Origin: JBQTKD01 sp052389435
Lineage (GTDB): Bacteria > Actinomycetota > Actinomycetes > Sporichthyales > Sporichthyaceae
DNA length: 64,000 nt
Assembly (NCBI GenBank): GCA_052389435.1
Contig: JBQTIB010000109.1
Span: 1 to 64,000, forward strand
Direction: 5' to 3'
A program made the translations under genes and the position numbers. Positions 1-9,188 of this stretch are shown in pieces (within the stretch, counting starts at the first letter, position 1; the number at the start of each line of letters is the position of its first letter). The notes under the pieces are model-generated. The model saw nothing but the letters and a program-made list of their open reading frames with translations, was not told where the DNA came from and searched no databases.

Positions 1-193
1 GCGCGACGTGCGACACGGCGATCCCGGTCCGGGCCTGCTGGTGGGCCAGCTGGCGGTACTCCGCGTGCATGAACGACACCGCGTCGTGCCCGCACAGGTC
101 CTCCGGGGAGATCGCCCCGAGCACGGCACCGAGCTCGGGCCCCGGCGTCAACGACGCCAGGTAGTCCTCGAGCCGCAGCGGTCCATATTCCAT
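1..193 (-). CDS. DUF222/13E12-family HNH endonuclease, N-terminal fragment (runs off window edge)
   Basis: The minus strand from ATG at 193 stays open to base 1, giving 64 codons of the N-terminus; the rest lies outside the window. The segment around residues 30-55 (ISPEDLCGHDAV, then a Tyr/Arg/Gln-rich helix) aligns with the start of the second HNH gene of this window (IAPDSVSGFGSV), which has a visible HNH domain. Family proteins carry DUF222 followed by an HNH nuclease fold and belong to the REP13E12 group known from mycobacteria. There is no Shine-Dalgarno sequence. Instead a -10 hexamer (TACAAT) ends five bases before the ATG, so the mRNA is probably leaderless and this ATG is well supported. 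The nuclease part itself is not visible here. Confidence 0.75.
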   Translation of the reverse strand, partial: MEYGPLRLEDYLASLTPGPELGAVLGAISPEDLCGHDAVSFMHAEYRQLAHQQARTGIAVSHVA

Positions 194-198
194 GCCTG

Positions 199-239
199 AT
201 TGTAAATCACATCGGCAAGAATATCGAGCATGTGTTCGA
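199..239 (-). promoter_or_regulatory. SOS (LexA) box overlapping the promoter of the HNH gene
   Basis: TCGAGC-ATGT-GTTCGA at 224-239 matches the actinobacterial LexA consensus TCGAAC-N4-GTTCGA at 11 of 12 arm positions. On the minus strand a -10 hexamer TACAAT (199-204) lies 17 bases from a -35-like TCGATA (222-227), and the box covers that -35. The -10 is five bases from the ATG, as expected for a leaderless transcript. Mycobacterial REP13E12 genes are known LexA targets. LexA repression here is inferred from the motif and its position. Confidence 0.7.
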
Positions 240-566
240 ATCTCTGCGCGACCTCGACCACGCCTCGAACCCGCTGCGCCCCGAGCCGACACTCCGACGT
301 CGGCAACGCCGACCACGACGGGCACCTCGTCGCACCCCGCACCCGACCAACGGACGGTGGGGAGTACCGCAACCCGAGACCACGCCGACCATCTCGTCCG
401 AAGATCCCCGACCGCGCAGGCAGCCACTCCGCCGACAATCGCCGACACCGAAGGGGAAGTGCACCCTGCGGCCCTTCGAAGGTCGCCAGTGTCAGCCGAA
501 ACGGCTCCACAAACCGGACATTCCGGGCGCTCGAGCAACCACCGAGGATGACGTGCGCACATGCTT
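240..566. other. Intergenic stretch without a recognisable gene
   Basis: About 330 bases lie between the SOS promoter and the end of degV. Open frames exist on both strands, but they encode Arg/Pro-rich low-information peptides typical of GC-rich non-coding DNA. None has a ribosome-binding site or a recognisable domain. No RNA gene was recognised. Confidence 0.6.
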
Positions 567-583
567 CTTGACGCGCCGTCAGG
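567..583 (-). terminator. Candidate hairpin terminator after degV
   Basis: CTTGACG and CGTCAGG pair over seven positions (one G-U) around a CGC loop, starting seven bases after the degV stop codon on the minus strand. There is no U-tract. That is usual for actinobacterial terminators but leaves this one uncertain. Confidence 0.45.
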
Positions 584-589
584 TTTCGA

Positions 590-1444
590 TTAGTGGGCGA
601 CTACGGCGAGGGTGCCGGGGCCTACGTGGGCACCGACCGCGGCGCCGAGCTCGGCCACCTCCACATCGATCCCCGATCGTTCGCGCAATGTCGCCGCGAG
701 AACGGCCGCTCGGTCCGCGGCGCCCAAGTGCTGGACGGCCAAGGCCGTGGGCGCGGGGATGCGAGACAGCGTCAGATCCACCAGACGATCCAGGGCCCGG
801 GCGGACGTGCGGACCTTGTCGACCGGTTCGATGCGTCCGGCCTCGATGCCGAGGATCGGTTTGATGGACAGCGCCGCGCCCACCACGGCCTGAGCCGCGC
901 CGATGCGCCCGCCGCGGCGGAGGTATTCCAGGGTGTCCACGTAGAACAGGACGGACGTCGCCCCTACGCAGGCCAGCACGGCAGCGGTCACGTCGTCGAC
1001 GGCAGCCGCGCCATCGCCCGGGGCGCCTGCACCGCGCGCTGCCCCGTCGCGCGCGGCCGCGGCGGCACGGAGGGCGAAGCCCAGGCCCAGGCCGATGGAC
1101 GCGGAGTCCACCACCCGAACGGGGACCGAGAAGTTGTCCGCGGCCGTGCGCGCGGCGCCGCACGTCCCGGACAGCGCCTCCGACAGGTGGATCGAGACGA
1201 TCTCGGTCGCGCCGTTCGCGGCGAGTTCGTCGTAGGCGGCGCGCAGGGCGGCGGGCGTGGGCTGCGACGTCGAGACGCTGCGGCCGGCGCGCAGCGAAGC
1301 CACCAAATGATCCGCCGTCAGTTCCGCCTCGGACATGTCCTGCGCGTCGACCGCGACGCGCAACGGGACCACGACGATCCCCGCCGCCGCGGCCTCCTTG
1401 GCCGACAGCGCACAGGCGGAGTCGGTGACGATCCCGAGGGTCAC
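590..1444 (-). CDS. DegV family fatty acid-binding protein
   Basis: A 284-residue protein opening LGIVTDSACALS, the phosphate/lipid-contacting DegV start (the family normally has TDS near the N-terminus). VSTSQPTP, near residue 60, and SIHLSEALSGT, near residue 90, are the other DegV signatures, and the C-terminal half has the family's YLRRGGRIG and LSIKPIL motifs. DegV proteins bind long-chain fatty acids and in Gram-positives supply them to fatty-acid kinase; that role here is by family only. The GTG start overlaps the TGA of the preceding enoyl-CoA hydratase-like gene (GTGA), so the two are probably translated from one mRNA. A poorly conserved Gly/Ala-rich insert lies near residues 130-150. 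Confidence 0.9.
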   Translation of the reverse strand: MTLGIVTDSACALSAKEAAAAGIVVVPLRVAVDAQDMSEAELTADHLVASLRAGRSVSTSQPTPAALRAAYDELAANGATEIVSIHLSEALSGTCGAARTAADNFSVPVRVVDSASIGLGLGFALRAAAAARDGAARGAGAPGDGAAAVDDVTAAVLACVGATSVLFYVDTLEYLRRGGRIGAAQAVVGAALSIKPILGIEAGRIEPVDKVRTSARALDRLVDLTLSRIPAPTALAVQHLGAADRAAVLAATLRERSGIDVEVAELGAAVGAHVGPGTLAVVAH

Positions 1445-2244
1445 TGCGGCCAGTTCGGCTTGCGCTTCTCGAAGAACGCCGTCATGCCCTCGCGGGCCTC
1501 GGGCGTCTCGGAGGACGAGGCCATGACCTCGACGGCGATCTCGTACGCGTCGGCCTCCGGCCGGTCGAGTTGGGCGTAGAGGGTGCGCTTCCCCCGGCCC
1601 TTGGCCGCCCGGCTGCCGCGGGTGCAGCGGGCGAGCAGTTCCTCGACGCGCGCGTCGAGTTCGGCGTCGGGGACGGCGTAGTTGATCAGGCCCCACTCGG
1701 CAGCGGTCGCGGCGTCGATCGGATCGCCGGAGAAGGCGAGTTCCATCAGCCGCTTGCGGCCGATGTTGCGGGCGACCGGGACGGCCGGGGTGTGGCAGAA
1801 CCAGCCGCCCTTTCCGCCCGGCAGGGCGAAGCCGGCGGACTCCGCAGCGACGGCCAGGTCGCAGGAGGCCACCAGCTGGCAGCCCGCCGCGGTGGCGAGC
1901 GCGTGGACCCGGGCGACGACGACCTGCGAGACCGACTGAATCGTCTGCATGAGCGCGGTGCAGGTCAGCAGGAGCTCGCGGTTGCCGGCGTTGTCGCGCG
2001 CGAAGACGTCGGCGAAGTCGTGCCCGGCGCAGAACACCGGTCCGTTGCCCGCCAGGACGATCCCCGTCGCGTCGGTCTCCCCCGCCGCCCGGAACGCGTG
2101 CGTCAGTTCGAGCAGGTGCTCCTCGGACAGCGCGTTGCGCCGCTCCGGACGGTTCATCGTGATGCGGACGGTGTCGCCGTCGCGCTTGACCTGAATGAAG
2201 CGGTAGGAGTCCACAGGGGACCGCCAATCAGCCGGGGACGGCAT
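1441..2244 (-). CDS. Enoyl-CoA hydratase/isomerase family protein, ECHDC3-like
   Basis: A 267-residue crotonase-fold protein. ATAAGCQLVASCDLAVAAE (from about 117), the WFCHTP segment and the C-terminal GMTAFFEKRKPNW match the ECHDC3 subgroup. Both classical crotonase glutamates are absent: Gln123 stands where the first Glu is expected, and a PGGKGG segment replaces the usual PE. Hydration of enoyl-CoA is therefore not assured, and a modified acyl-CoA substrate or reaction is likely. The oxyanion-hole region (FCAGHDF) is kept. The gene lies 31 bases downstream of leuS and overlaps degV by four bases. A perfect palindrome TTGTCC-GG-GGACAA (2244-2257) abuts the ATG where a Shine-Dalgarno would sit; whether it is an operator or chance is unknown. 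Confidence 0.88.
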   Translation of the reverse strand: MPSPADWRSPVDSYRFIQVKRDGDTVRITMNRPERRNALSEEHLLELTHAFRAAGETDATGIVLAGNGPVFCAGHDFADVFARDNAGNRELLLTCTALMQTIQSVSQVVVARVHALATAAGCQLVASCDLAVAAESAGFALPGGKGGWFCHTPAVPVARNIGRKRLMELAFSGDPIDAATAAEWGLINYAVPDAELDARVEELLARCTRGSRAAKGRGKRTLYAQLDRPEADAYEIAVEVMASSSETPEAREGMTAFFEKRKPNWPQ

Positions 2245-2275
2245 TGTCCGGGGACAAAGCCGTCCGGAAACGCAG

Positions 2276-5128
2276 TTATCCGGGAACGATGTTGACGAGC
2301 TTCGGGGCTCGCACCACCACCGTACGCACTGGGCGCCCTTCGAGGAACGCGACGATCTTCGGGCTCGCCAGCGCGAGCTCCTGCAGCGCCGCGTCCGCGA
2401 TGTCCGCGGGCACCTCGATCTTGTCGCGTACCTTCCCGGCCACCTGCAGCACGCAGGTCACCGTGTCCTCCACCAGCAGCGCCGGGTCGGCCACCGGGAA
2501 CGAGGCGTAGGTCAGCGAATCGGCGTGGCCCAGCAGAGACCACAGCTCTTCCGCCAGGTGCGGCGCCAGCGGCGCAACCATGAGCGCCATCGGTTCGGCT
2601 GCCGCGCGCGGCAGCGTGCCGGTCTCCGCCACGACCTTCGTCAGATGGTTGGTGGCCTCGATCAGCTTGGCGATCGCGGTGTTGAACCGCAGGCCTTCCA
2701 TGTCGCGGGTGACGCCGTCGATCGTCTTCGCGATCACGCGGGCCGTCGCGTCGTCGAGCGGCTCGTCGCTCACCCGCGGTTTGCCGGTCTCCTCGTCGAC
2801 GACGGAGCGCCACAGCCGCTGCAGAAAGCGGAACGAGCCGACCACCGCACGCGTGTCCCACGGCCGGGAGACGTCCAACGGACCCATCGACATCTCATAG
2901 ATCCGCAGGGTGTCCGCGCCGTACTCCGCGCACATCTGATCCGGCGTCACGGAGTTCTTCAGGGACTTGCCCATCTTCCCGTACTCGCGGTTGACGCCCT
3001 CGCCGTTGTACAGCCAAGAGCCGTCGGATTCCACGACCTCCTCCGCCGGCACGTAGACGCCGCGGGAGTCGGTGTAGGCGTAGGCCTGGATGTAGCCCTG
3101 GTTGAACAGGCGCCGGAAAGGCTCGGAGCTCGAGACGTGACCGAGGTCGAACAGGACCTTGTGCCAGAACCGGGCGTACAGCAGGTGCAGCACGGCGTGC
3201 TCGACACCGCCGACGTACAGATCCACGCCGCCGCAGTCGCCTGGAGTGCGCGGGCCCATCCAGTACCTCTCGACCTCCGGGTCGACGAATGCCTCGGTGT
3301 TCGTCGGGTCCAGGTAGCGCAGCTCGTACCAGCACGAGCCCGCCCACTGCGGCATCGTGTTGGTCTCGCGCCGGTACTCCTTGGGCCCGTCGCCCAGGTC
3401 GAGAACGACCTTCGCCCACTCGGTGGCGCGCGCCAGCGGCGACTCCGGCGTCGAGTTCGCGTCGTCGGAGGCGAACGTCCGCGGCGAGTAGTCCTCCACG
3501 TCGGGCAACTGCACCGGCAGCATCGACTCCGGCAGCGCGATCACGCCGTGCTCGTCGTAGACGACGGGGAACGGCTCGCCCCAGTACCGCTGACGGCTGA
3601 ACAGCCAGTCGCGCAGCTTGTACTGCACGGTCGCCTCGCCGTAGCCCTTGGCGGACAGCCACTCGATCATCGCGGCCTTGGCCTCGTCCTTGGCCAGGCC
3701 GTTGAGCGAGATCTCGTCGTTTGCGGAGTTGATCGAGGCGCCGTCGCCGGTCCAGGCGCCGTCGGTCCAGTCCGCGGGCGGCGCGACAGTGCGGATCACC
3801 GGCAGGTCGAACGCCGCCGCGAAGGCCCAGTCCCGCTCGTCCTCGGCTGGGACGGCCATGATCGCGCCGGTGCCGTACCCGGTCAGGACGTAGTCGGCGA
3901 TGAACACCGGGATCTCGGCGCCGTTGACCGGGTTGATCGCCCGGGTCCCGGTGAATACCCCCGTCTTCACCTTGGCGTCGGCCTGCCGTTCGACGTCGGA
4001 CTTCGCGCCGGCGGCCAGCCGGTAGGCGGCGACGGCCTCCGCGGGCGTCGCGGCGCCGCCGGTCCACGCGGCCGGCGTGCCCTCGGGCCAAGCCGCGGGG
4101 GTCAGCGACTCCACCATCGGGTGTTCGGGCGCCAGCACCATGTAGGTCGCGCCGAACAGCGTGTCGGGGCGGGTGGTGAACACGACGATCGGCTCGGCCT
4201 GGCCCGGCACCGCGAACTTCACCCGCGCACCGGTCGAGCGACCGATCCAGTTGCGCTGCATCAGCTTGATGGCCTCGGGCCAGTCCAAGCCGTCCAGGTC
4301 GTCGATCAGGCGGTCGGCATAGGAGGTGATGCGCATCATCCACTGGCGCAGGTTGCGCTTGAAGACCGGGAAGTTGCCCCGCTCGCTCCGACCGTCGGCG
4401 GTGACCTCTTCGTTGGCAAGCACCGTTCCCAGGCCCGGACACCAGTTCACCGGGGCGTCGGACAGGAACGCCAGGCGGTGGTCGTCGATCGCCGCGCGAC
4501 GCTGACTCTCCGTCAGATCGCTCCACGCAGTGCCGTCCGGGGTCGGACGGGACCCGTCTTCGAACGCGGCGACCAGCTCGGCGATCGGCCGGGCCCTGTC
4601 GATGGAGGTGTCGTACCAGGAGTTGAAAACCTGCAGGAAGATCCACTGGGTCCAGCGGTAGAACTCGACGTCGGTCGTCGAGACCGAGCGGCGCGGGTCG
4701 TGGGCCAGGCCCAGCGCGCGCAGCTGGCGACGCATGTTCGCGACGTTCGCCTCGGTCGTGACGCGCGGGTGCTGCCCGGTCTGCACCGCGTACTGCTCGG
4801 CGGGCAGGCCGAAGGCGTCGTAGCCCAGTGCGTGCAGGACGTTGTGCCCGGTCATGCGCTTGAAGCGCCCGAACACGTCGGTGCCGATGTAGCCCAGCGG
4901 GTGGCCGACGTGCAGGCCCGCGCCGGAGGGATAGGGGAACATGTCCAGGACGTAGAGCTTTTCTCGGCCGATCGCCGAGGGGTCGCCGAGCGGACCGGTC
5001 GGGTTGGGCGCGTTGAACGTGCCCTCCCGCTCCCAGCGGTCCTGCCACTCCCCCTCGATCCGCGCCGCGAGGTCCGCGGTGTAGCGGAAGGCGGGTGCGT
5101 CCGACGTGCTGGTGTCGCCCTGAGTCAT
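2276..5128 (-). CDS. leuS: Leucyl-tRNA synthetase
   Basis: A 950-residue class Ia aminoacyl-tRNA synthetase that charges tRNA-Leu. The HIGH-type motif is HVGH at about 73-76 (after FPYPSGAG), and the KMSKS loop is KMGKS near residue 717, the usual actinobacterial form. The long CP1 editing domain with [13 protein letters not shown] sits between them, and the C-terminus has the anticodon-binding helices and a small terminal domain. The open frame extends upstream to 5242, but the ATG at 5128 is chosen because AGGA lies just before it and the extension would overlap the divergent gene at 5223. The first gene of a run with the ECHDC3-like gene and degV on the same strand. Confidence 0.98.
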   Translation of the reverse strand: MTQGDTSTSDAPAFRYTADLAARIEGEWQDRWEREGTFNAPNPTGPLGDPSAIGREKLYVLDMFPYPSGAGLHVGHPLGYIGTDVFGRFKRMTGHNVLHALGYDAFGLPAEQYAVQTGQHPRVTTEANVANMRRQLRALGLAHDPRRSVSTTDVEFYRWTQWIFLQVFNSWYDTSIDRARPIAELVAAFEDGSRPTPDGTAWSDLTESQRRAAIDDHRLAFLSDAPVNWCPGLGTVLANEEVTADGRSERGNFPVFKRNLRQWMMRITSYADRLIDDLDGLDWPEAIKLMQRNWIGRSTGARVKFAVPGQAEPIVVFTTRPDTLFGATYMVLAPEHPMVESLTPAAWPEGTPAAWTGGAATPAEAVAAYRLAAGAKSDVERQADAKVKTGVFTGTRAINPVNGAEIPVFIADYVLTGYGTGAIMAVPAEDERDWAFAAAFDLPVIRTVAPPADWTDGAWTGDGASINSANDEISLNGLAKDEAKAAMIEWLSAKGYGEATVQYKLRDWLFSRQRYWGEPFPVVYDEHGVIALPESMLPVQLPDVEDYSPRTFASDDANSTPESPLARATEWAKVVLDLGDGPKEYRRETNTMPQWAGSCWYELRYLDPTNTEAFVDPEVERYWMGPRTPGDCGGVDLYVGGVEHAVLHLLYARFWHKVLFDLGHVSSSEPFRRLFNQGYIQAYAYTDSRGVYVPAEEVVESDGSWLYNGEGVNREYGKMGKSLKNSVTPDQMCAEYGADTLRIYEMSMGPLDVSRPWDTRAVVGSFRFLQRLWRSVVDEETGKPRVSDEPLDDATARVIAKTIDGVTRDMEGLRFNTAIAKLIEATNHLTKVVAETGTLPRAAAEPMALMVAPLAPHLAEELWSLLGHADSLTYASFPVADPALLVEDTVTCVLQVAGKVRDKIEVPADIADAALQELALASPKIVAFLEGRPVRTVVVRAPKLVNIVPG

Positions 5129-5208
5129 GGTCCTCGATCTCTCTTGGTTCGGCACTCGCAGCGTATCGGCGCCGCCTGCCTGGGTAGCGGCACGACGACA
5201 GCCAACGC

Positions 5209-5480
5209 AAGGAGGTTTCGCGATGCCGAACCCGTCGATCAAGGACGAAGAGCTCTACGAGAAGCTCCGCGAGGAGGGCAACAGCAAGGAGAAGTCCGCC
5301 CGGATCGCCAACGCCGCGGCCGCGCAGGGCCGGGACAAGGTGGGCGCCCGAGGCGGCCACAGCGGCTCCTACGACGACTGGACCGTCGAAGACCTCCGCA
5401 GGCGTGCGGCGGAACTCGACATCGAGGGCCGGTCGTCGATGAACAAGGACGAGCTAGTCGACGCGCTGCGGAACCACTAG
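5209..5480 (+). CDS. Small Rho N-terminal/SAP-like protein (CDS 5223-5480, with its ribosome-binding site from 5209)
   Basis: The coding region is 5223-5480 (85 residues); it is preceded by a perfect AAGGAGGT at 5209-5216, six bases before the ATG. The C-terminal half ([19 protein letters not shown], then [13 protein letters not shown]) has the Rho-N / SAP-like helix-extended-loop-helix pattern, which usually binds nucleic acid. The N-terminal half ([21 protein letters not shown]) is a charged helix with the KSARIANAA pattern seen in small actinobacterial stress/plasmid-stabilisation-like proteins. It is transcribed divergently from leuS. Its stop codon overlaps the stop codon of the convergent methyltransferase through the palindrome CTAG. 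The strong ribosome-binding site suggests an abundant protein. Nucleic-acid binding is inference from the fold. Confidence 0.85.
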
Positions 5481-6295
5481 CGGGCGAAGTCCACGCGCAC
5501 GACTCCGGGCCACACGGCACTGGCGAGCGGCACGTGCCGGACCACGGCGTAGGCGCCGCGGAGCGGGGCCGGGAAGCCGGGTGGATCGACGATCGAGACG
5601 TCCGCGACGGTGGGCCGCGCGCGCAGAATCTGCCGGAGCCGTCGGGTGTCCACGCCCCACGGCATCGGCGGCGCCTCGTAGCCGCCGGGCTGCTTCAGCC
5701 TGCCGCGGACCGACAGCGCGCTGAACCACGGCGGGACGGTGTCGAAGGCCATGACCCCACCGGGAAAGCGCGCCGCACAGGCCAGGATCAGCCGGCGCAC
5801 CTCCGCCGGCGGCAGGTACATCAACAGGCCCTGCGCGATCACGACCACGCGATCCGCCGAGCCCACCTCGTCGAACCACCCGAGGTCGAGGGCCGATCCG
5901 GCGAGCAGGCGCCGCCGCGGCGGGTCGGCGGGCAGCAGCGCCTCGCGAACGGCGGCCGTCGACGGCAACTCGACAGTGAGCCAGCGGACGGTGCCGTTGT
6001 CGACGCGCCAGAACTGCGTCTCCAGGCCCTCGCCCAGGACGACGACCGTCGCGGCCGGATCCTCGCGAAGAATGGAGAGAACGACGCTGTCGAACATCAG
6101 CGCCCGCATCCCGATCAGCCGCGCAAAGGCCGCAGTCTCGGTCCCGAACCGGGCGGCGAAGTCGAAGTCGAGCGCGTCCACGATCTCGAGCGCCTTCGGG
6201 TCCTGCAACCGGCCACCGCGAGCGGCATCCTGCGCGCGCGCCCACAGGGTCCAGAGCGTGGTTTCGGGGACCCCGTCGAGTTCCGGGCGAATCAC
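5477..6295 (-). CDS. Class I SAM-dependent methyltransferase, LCM/PPM1 family
   Basis: A 272-residue protein with the LCM family signature GEGLETQFWR near residue 88, the SALDLGW/DEVG stretch that forms the second SAM contact and the AQGLLMYLP segment, all typical of leucine carboxyl methyltransferase-like bacterial proteins (PF04072). Bacterial members often methylate carboxylates or small molecules; the substrate is unknown. The GTG start overlaps the TGA of the upstream beta-propeller gene (GTGA), so translation is probably coupled. The 3' end overlaps the convergent small Rho-N-like gene by four bases. Confidence 0.88.
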   Translation of the reverse strand: MIRPELDGVPETTLWTLWARAQDAARGGRLQDPKALEIVDALDFDFAARFGTETAAFARLIGMRALMFDSVVLSILREDPAATVVVLGEGLETQFWRVDNGTVRWLTVELPSTAAVREALLPADPPRRRLLAGSALDLGWFDEVGSADRVVVIAQGLLMYLPPAEVRRLILACAARFPGGVMAFDTVPPWFSALSVRGRLKQPGGYEAPPMPWGVDTRRLRQILRARPTVADVSIVDPPGFPAPLRGAYAVVRHVPLASAVWPGVVRVDFAR

Positions 6296-7668
6296 CTGCG
6301 AACGAAGACGTCGCCGGTGTGGTTGTCGTCCCCCGGAACGAGGTTCTCGGCGTCGGAGACGAACGCCGTGCGGGTCCCGTCCTCGCTGATGGCCGGGCCG
6401 TAGGACAGCCCCGCGCCCTCGTCGCCGAGATCGCCGACGCTCATCCGGGTGGTCTTGCCCGCCGCGAGGTCCCGGACGAAGACGTCCCGCTGTTCGTTGC
6501 GGTCCCCGGGCACGAGGTTGTCGGCGTAGGAGACGTAGACGACGTACCGGCCGTCCCCGCTGATCGAGGGCGCGTAGCTCTCCCGCACGCCCTGAACGCC
6601 GGCGTCGGAGACGCTGACCATCTCGGTGCGACCGGTGAGCATGTCGTGGACGAACACGTCGGAGGCGCTGTTCGCGTCGGTGCCCGAGCGTTGCAGCGGG
6701 TTGAACATCTTCGGCGTCGCCTCGGGCAGGGGGTCCACGTTCGTCAGGGAGTAGGCCATCGACTCGAAGGCGACGTACCGGCCGTCGGCGCTGATCGAGG
6801 CCGCGTCGCTTTCGTGGTTGGACTCCCCGCCGACGCTGTTGACGCTCGCCCGGCGAACGGTCTGGGTCTGCCGGTCCCGCACGAAGACGTCGTCGCGCTG
6901 GTTGGTGTCGCCGACGATCAGGTCCGACGCGGCCGAGGTGAACGCGACGAAGCGCCCGTCGCGGCTGATCGCCGGGGCGCCGCTGTTTCCGTGCCCGGCA
7001 CCGTAGACGCCCTGGCTGATCAACTCGATGTCGCCGGTCTCGCGGCTCCAGACGTAGACGTCGCTCTGGTCCCCGCCCCCCGGACGCATGTCCGGGGCGT
7101 TGGACTCGAACGCGACGTGCCTTCCGTCGGCGCTGATCACCCCGTATCCGCTGTTGCCGTGGGCTTCCTCGTGGTTGGCGACGCGGGTGCTGATCCGGGT
7201 GGTCTTCCCGGTCTTCGCGTCGTGGAGGAAGACGTCCCCGCGTCGATTCGTGTCGCCCGGTACGAGGTCGTCGGCCCAGGAGTCGAACACGACGTACCGG
7301 CCGTCGCCGGAGATCGAGGGGTTGAAACTGTCGCCGCGGGACTGGCGGCCGCCGCTGGCGACCGAGACGCGCTTGGTCTTGCCGGTACGGGTGTCCCGGA
7401 GGAACACGTCCTGGCGGCGGTTGGTGTCACCGCGGACGAGGTTGGTGGCCTCGGACGCGAACGCCACCCACCGACCGTCGGCGGAGAGCACCGGGGTGTA
7501 GCTGGCGTCGTCGGCCTCGCGCTCGGCGACGGCGAGGGTGACGCGTTCGGTGCCGTGCTCGGCTCCCGGCACCGCCGCGGCGCCCGACGCGCCGAGCACC
7601 GCCCCGACGCCGACCGCACCGGCCGCGAACGCACGAACCCACCGACGCGGGTGCGTTCGGCGGGTCAT
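6292..7668 (-). CDS. Secreted seven-bladed TolB/PD40-like beta-propeller protein (copy 1)
   Basis: A 458-residue protein starting at an ATG followed by Arg/His residues and a hydrophobic signal peptide (about 10-33, ending GAAAVPGA). Seven repeats follow, each with a DGR-aromatic-VAF strand, then a LVPGDTN-type turn and a DVFVRD or DVFLHD strand, as in PD40/TolB-type propellers. The GDTNxRxD turn is acidic and could hold calcium, but this is not shown. It is a close paralogue of the next gene (7758-9125), the two lying 89 bases apart, which indicates a tandem duplication. Its stop overlaps the start of the LCM-type methyltransferase. No enzymatic motif is visible; binding of a cell-wall or extracellular ligand is the likely kind of function. 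Confidence 0.88.
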   Translation of the reverse strand: MTRRTHPRRWVRAFAAGAVGVGAVLGASGAAAVPGAEHGTERVTLAVAEREADDASYTPVLSADGRWVAFASEATNLVRGDTNRRQDVFLRDTRTGKTKRVSVASGGRQSRGDSFNPSISGDGRYVVFDSWADDLVPGDTNRRGDVFLHDAKTGKTTRISTRVANHEEAHGNSGYGVISADGRHVAFESNAPDMRPGGGDQSDVYVWSRETGDIELISQGVYGAGHGNSGAPAISRDGRFVAFTSAASDLIVGDTNQRDDVFVRDRQTQTVRRASVNSVGGESNHESDAASISADGRYVAFESMAYSLTNVDPLPEATPKMFNPLQRSGTDANSASDVFVHDMLTGRTEMVSVSDAGVQGVRESYAPSISGDGRYVVYVSYADNLVPGDRNEQRDVFVRDLAAGKTTRMSVGDLGDEGAGLSYGPAISEDGTRTAFVSDAENLVPGDDNHTGDVFVRR

Positions 7669-7757
7669 CGCTTCACTGTACGCCCGCGTTCGCGGTGGTT
7701 TGCAGAGGCACGACGTGTGAGGAAGCAGACGGCCCGCCGAGGGTTGAGAGCGCCCCC

Positions 7758-9125
7758 TCAGAGCCGCAGGAAAACGTCTTCGGAGCCGTTGGCGTCGTCG
7801 GCCACGAGGTTGTCGGCCTCGGAGGCGAAGACGGTGCGTTCGCCGTCCGCGCTGATGGCGGGGGCGTAGCTCAGCCCGGTGGCCGGCGAACCGTCGTAGC
7901 CGACGCTGAGCAGCGTCGTCGTTGCGGCGTCGAGGTCGCGAACGAAGACGTCGCGCTGCTCGTTGGTGTCCCCGGCGACGAGATCCTCGGCGTAGGAGGC
8001 GAACGCGATCCGTCGGCCGTCGGCGCTGATCGCGGGTCCGTAGCTCTCGCGCCGGCCCGGGCCGTGGGTGAGGGCCACGCTGACCAGTTCGGTGCGACCG
8101 GTGAGCATGTCGTGGACGAAGACGTCGCTCGCGCCGTTGGGGTCGGTGTCGGACTCGTGGAACGGGTCCCACATCTTGGGCCAGGCATCCGGCAGTGGGT
8201 CGAGCGTGCTCAGCGAGTAGGCCTGGGACACGAACGCGACGTACCGCCCGTCGGCGGAGATCGCGGCGTTGTCGCTGTCGTGGTTGGACTCTCCGCCGAC
8301 GCTGTTCAGACTGACGCGCCGGGTGAGGTCGAGTTCGCGGTCCCGCAGGAAGATGTCTTCGCGTTCGTTGGTGTCGCCGGGCACCAGATCGGGCGAGGAG
8401 GAGGTGAAGGCGACGAACCGGCCGTCGTGGCTGATCGCCGGCGCGCCGCTGTCCCCCGAGCCGGTGCCGTGCATCCCCTGGCCGACCCACTCGGTTCGCT
8501 CGGTCTCGCGATCCCAGACGAACACGTCGACGTGGCCGGCGCCGCCCGGGCGCATGTCGGGGGCGCCGGACTCGAACGCGACGAACCGTCCGTCGCCGCT
8601 GACGACCGGGTTGCCGCTGGTCCCGTGGGCCTCTCCCCCGTCCAGGCGGGTGCTGACGCGACGGGTTTCGCCGGTGCGGCGATCGTGGAGGAACACGTCG
8701 AAGCGTCCGTTGCGGTCGCCAGGGACGAGGTTGTCGGCGAAGGAGTCGAACGCGACGAAGCGCCCGTCGGCGGAGATGGAGGGATTGAAGCTCTCGTGGT
8801 TGGCCTGCACGCCGCGGGAGTCGACCGAGACGCGCACCGTCGCGTTCGATCCGGTGTCGCGCACGAAGATGTCGCGGCGGCCGTTCGTGTCGCCGGGTAC
8901 GAGGTTGTTCGCCTCGGACACGAAGGCCACCCACCGGCCGTCGGCGGACAGGGCCGGGGTGAAACTCGAGGCGTTGCCCTCGCGGTCGCCTCCGTCGACG
9001 GACAGCCGCGCCGTTCCGTGCGGCGCCGCCTCGGCGTGGCCGGGGGAAAGGTTGACCCCGGCGACGGCAACCAGCGCCGCCAGGCCGGCGGTGGCCCATC
9101 GGTTGGTTCGGCGACGCGGAGTCAC
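7758..9125 (-). CDS. Secreted seven-bladed TolB/PD40-like beta-propeller protein (copy 2)
   Basis: A 455-residue paralogue of the gene at 6292-7668 with the same order of seven blades, each with DGR-aromatic-(V/I)AF and D(I/V)F(V/L)RD strands. The linker between blades five and six, containing TLDPLPDAWPKMWDP, matches NVDPLPEATPKMFNP of copy 1, so the two genes align over their full length. The GTG start is followed by a basic N-terminus and a signal peptide cleaved near GHAEA-APHG. The pair probably forms one transcription unit with the methyltransferase downstream. Function unknown beyond an exported propeller. Confidence 0.87.
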   Translation of the reverse strand: MTPRRRTNRWATAGLAALVAVAGVNLSPGHAEAAPHGTARLSVDGGDREGNASSFTPALSADGRWVAFVSEANNLVPGDTNGRRDIFVRDTGSNATVRVSVDSRGVQANHESFNPSISADGRFVAFDSFADNLVPGDRNGRFDVFLHDRRTGETRRVSTRLDGGEAHGTSGNPVVSGDGRFVAFESGAPDMRPGGAGHVDVFVWDRETERTEWVGQGMHGTGSGDSGAPAISHDGRFVAFTSSSPDLVPGDTNEREDIFLRDRELDLTRRVSLNSVGGESNHDSDNAAISADGRYVAFVSQAYSLSTLDPLPDAWPKMWDPFHESDTDPNGASDVFVHDMLTGRTELVSVALTHGPGRRESYGPAISADGRRIAFASYAEDLVAGDTNEQRDVFVRDLDAATTTLLSVGYDGSPATGLSYAPAISADGERTVFASEADNLVADDANGSEDVFLRL

Positions 9126-9188
9126 ATTTCGACGGTACGACCGGATCGAGGGCCGTGGGCTGTGACAAATTTCGAGGCGATATGTCGA

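Noticed and set aside
2525..6403. Plus-strand frame of 1,292 codons antisense to leuS
   Set aside because: Follows the codon periodicity of leuS on the other strand; composition is Arg/Gly/Val-rich with no recognisable motif.
6292..9125. CRISPR-like periodic repeats
   Set aside because: The periodicity comes from beta-propeller blades of unequal length with diverged sequence, in coding frame; no spacers or leader.
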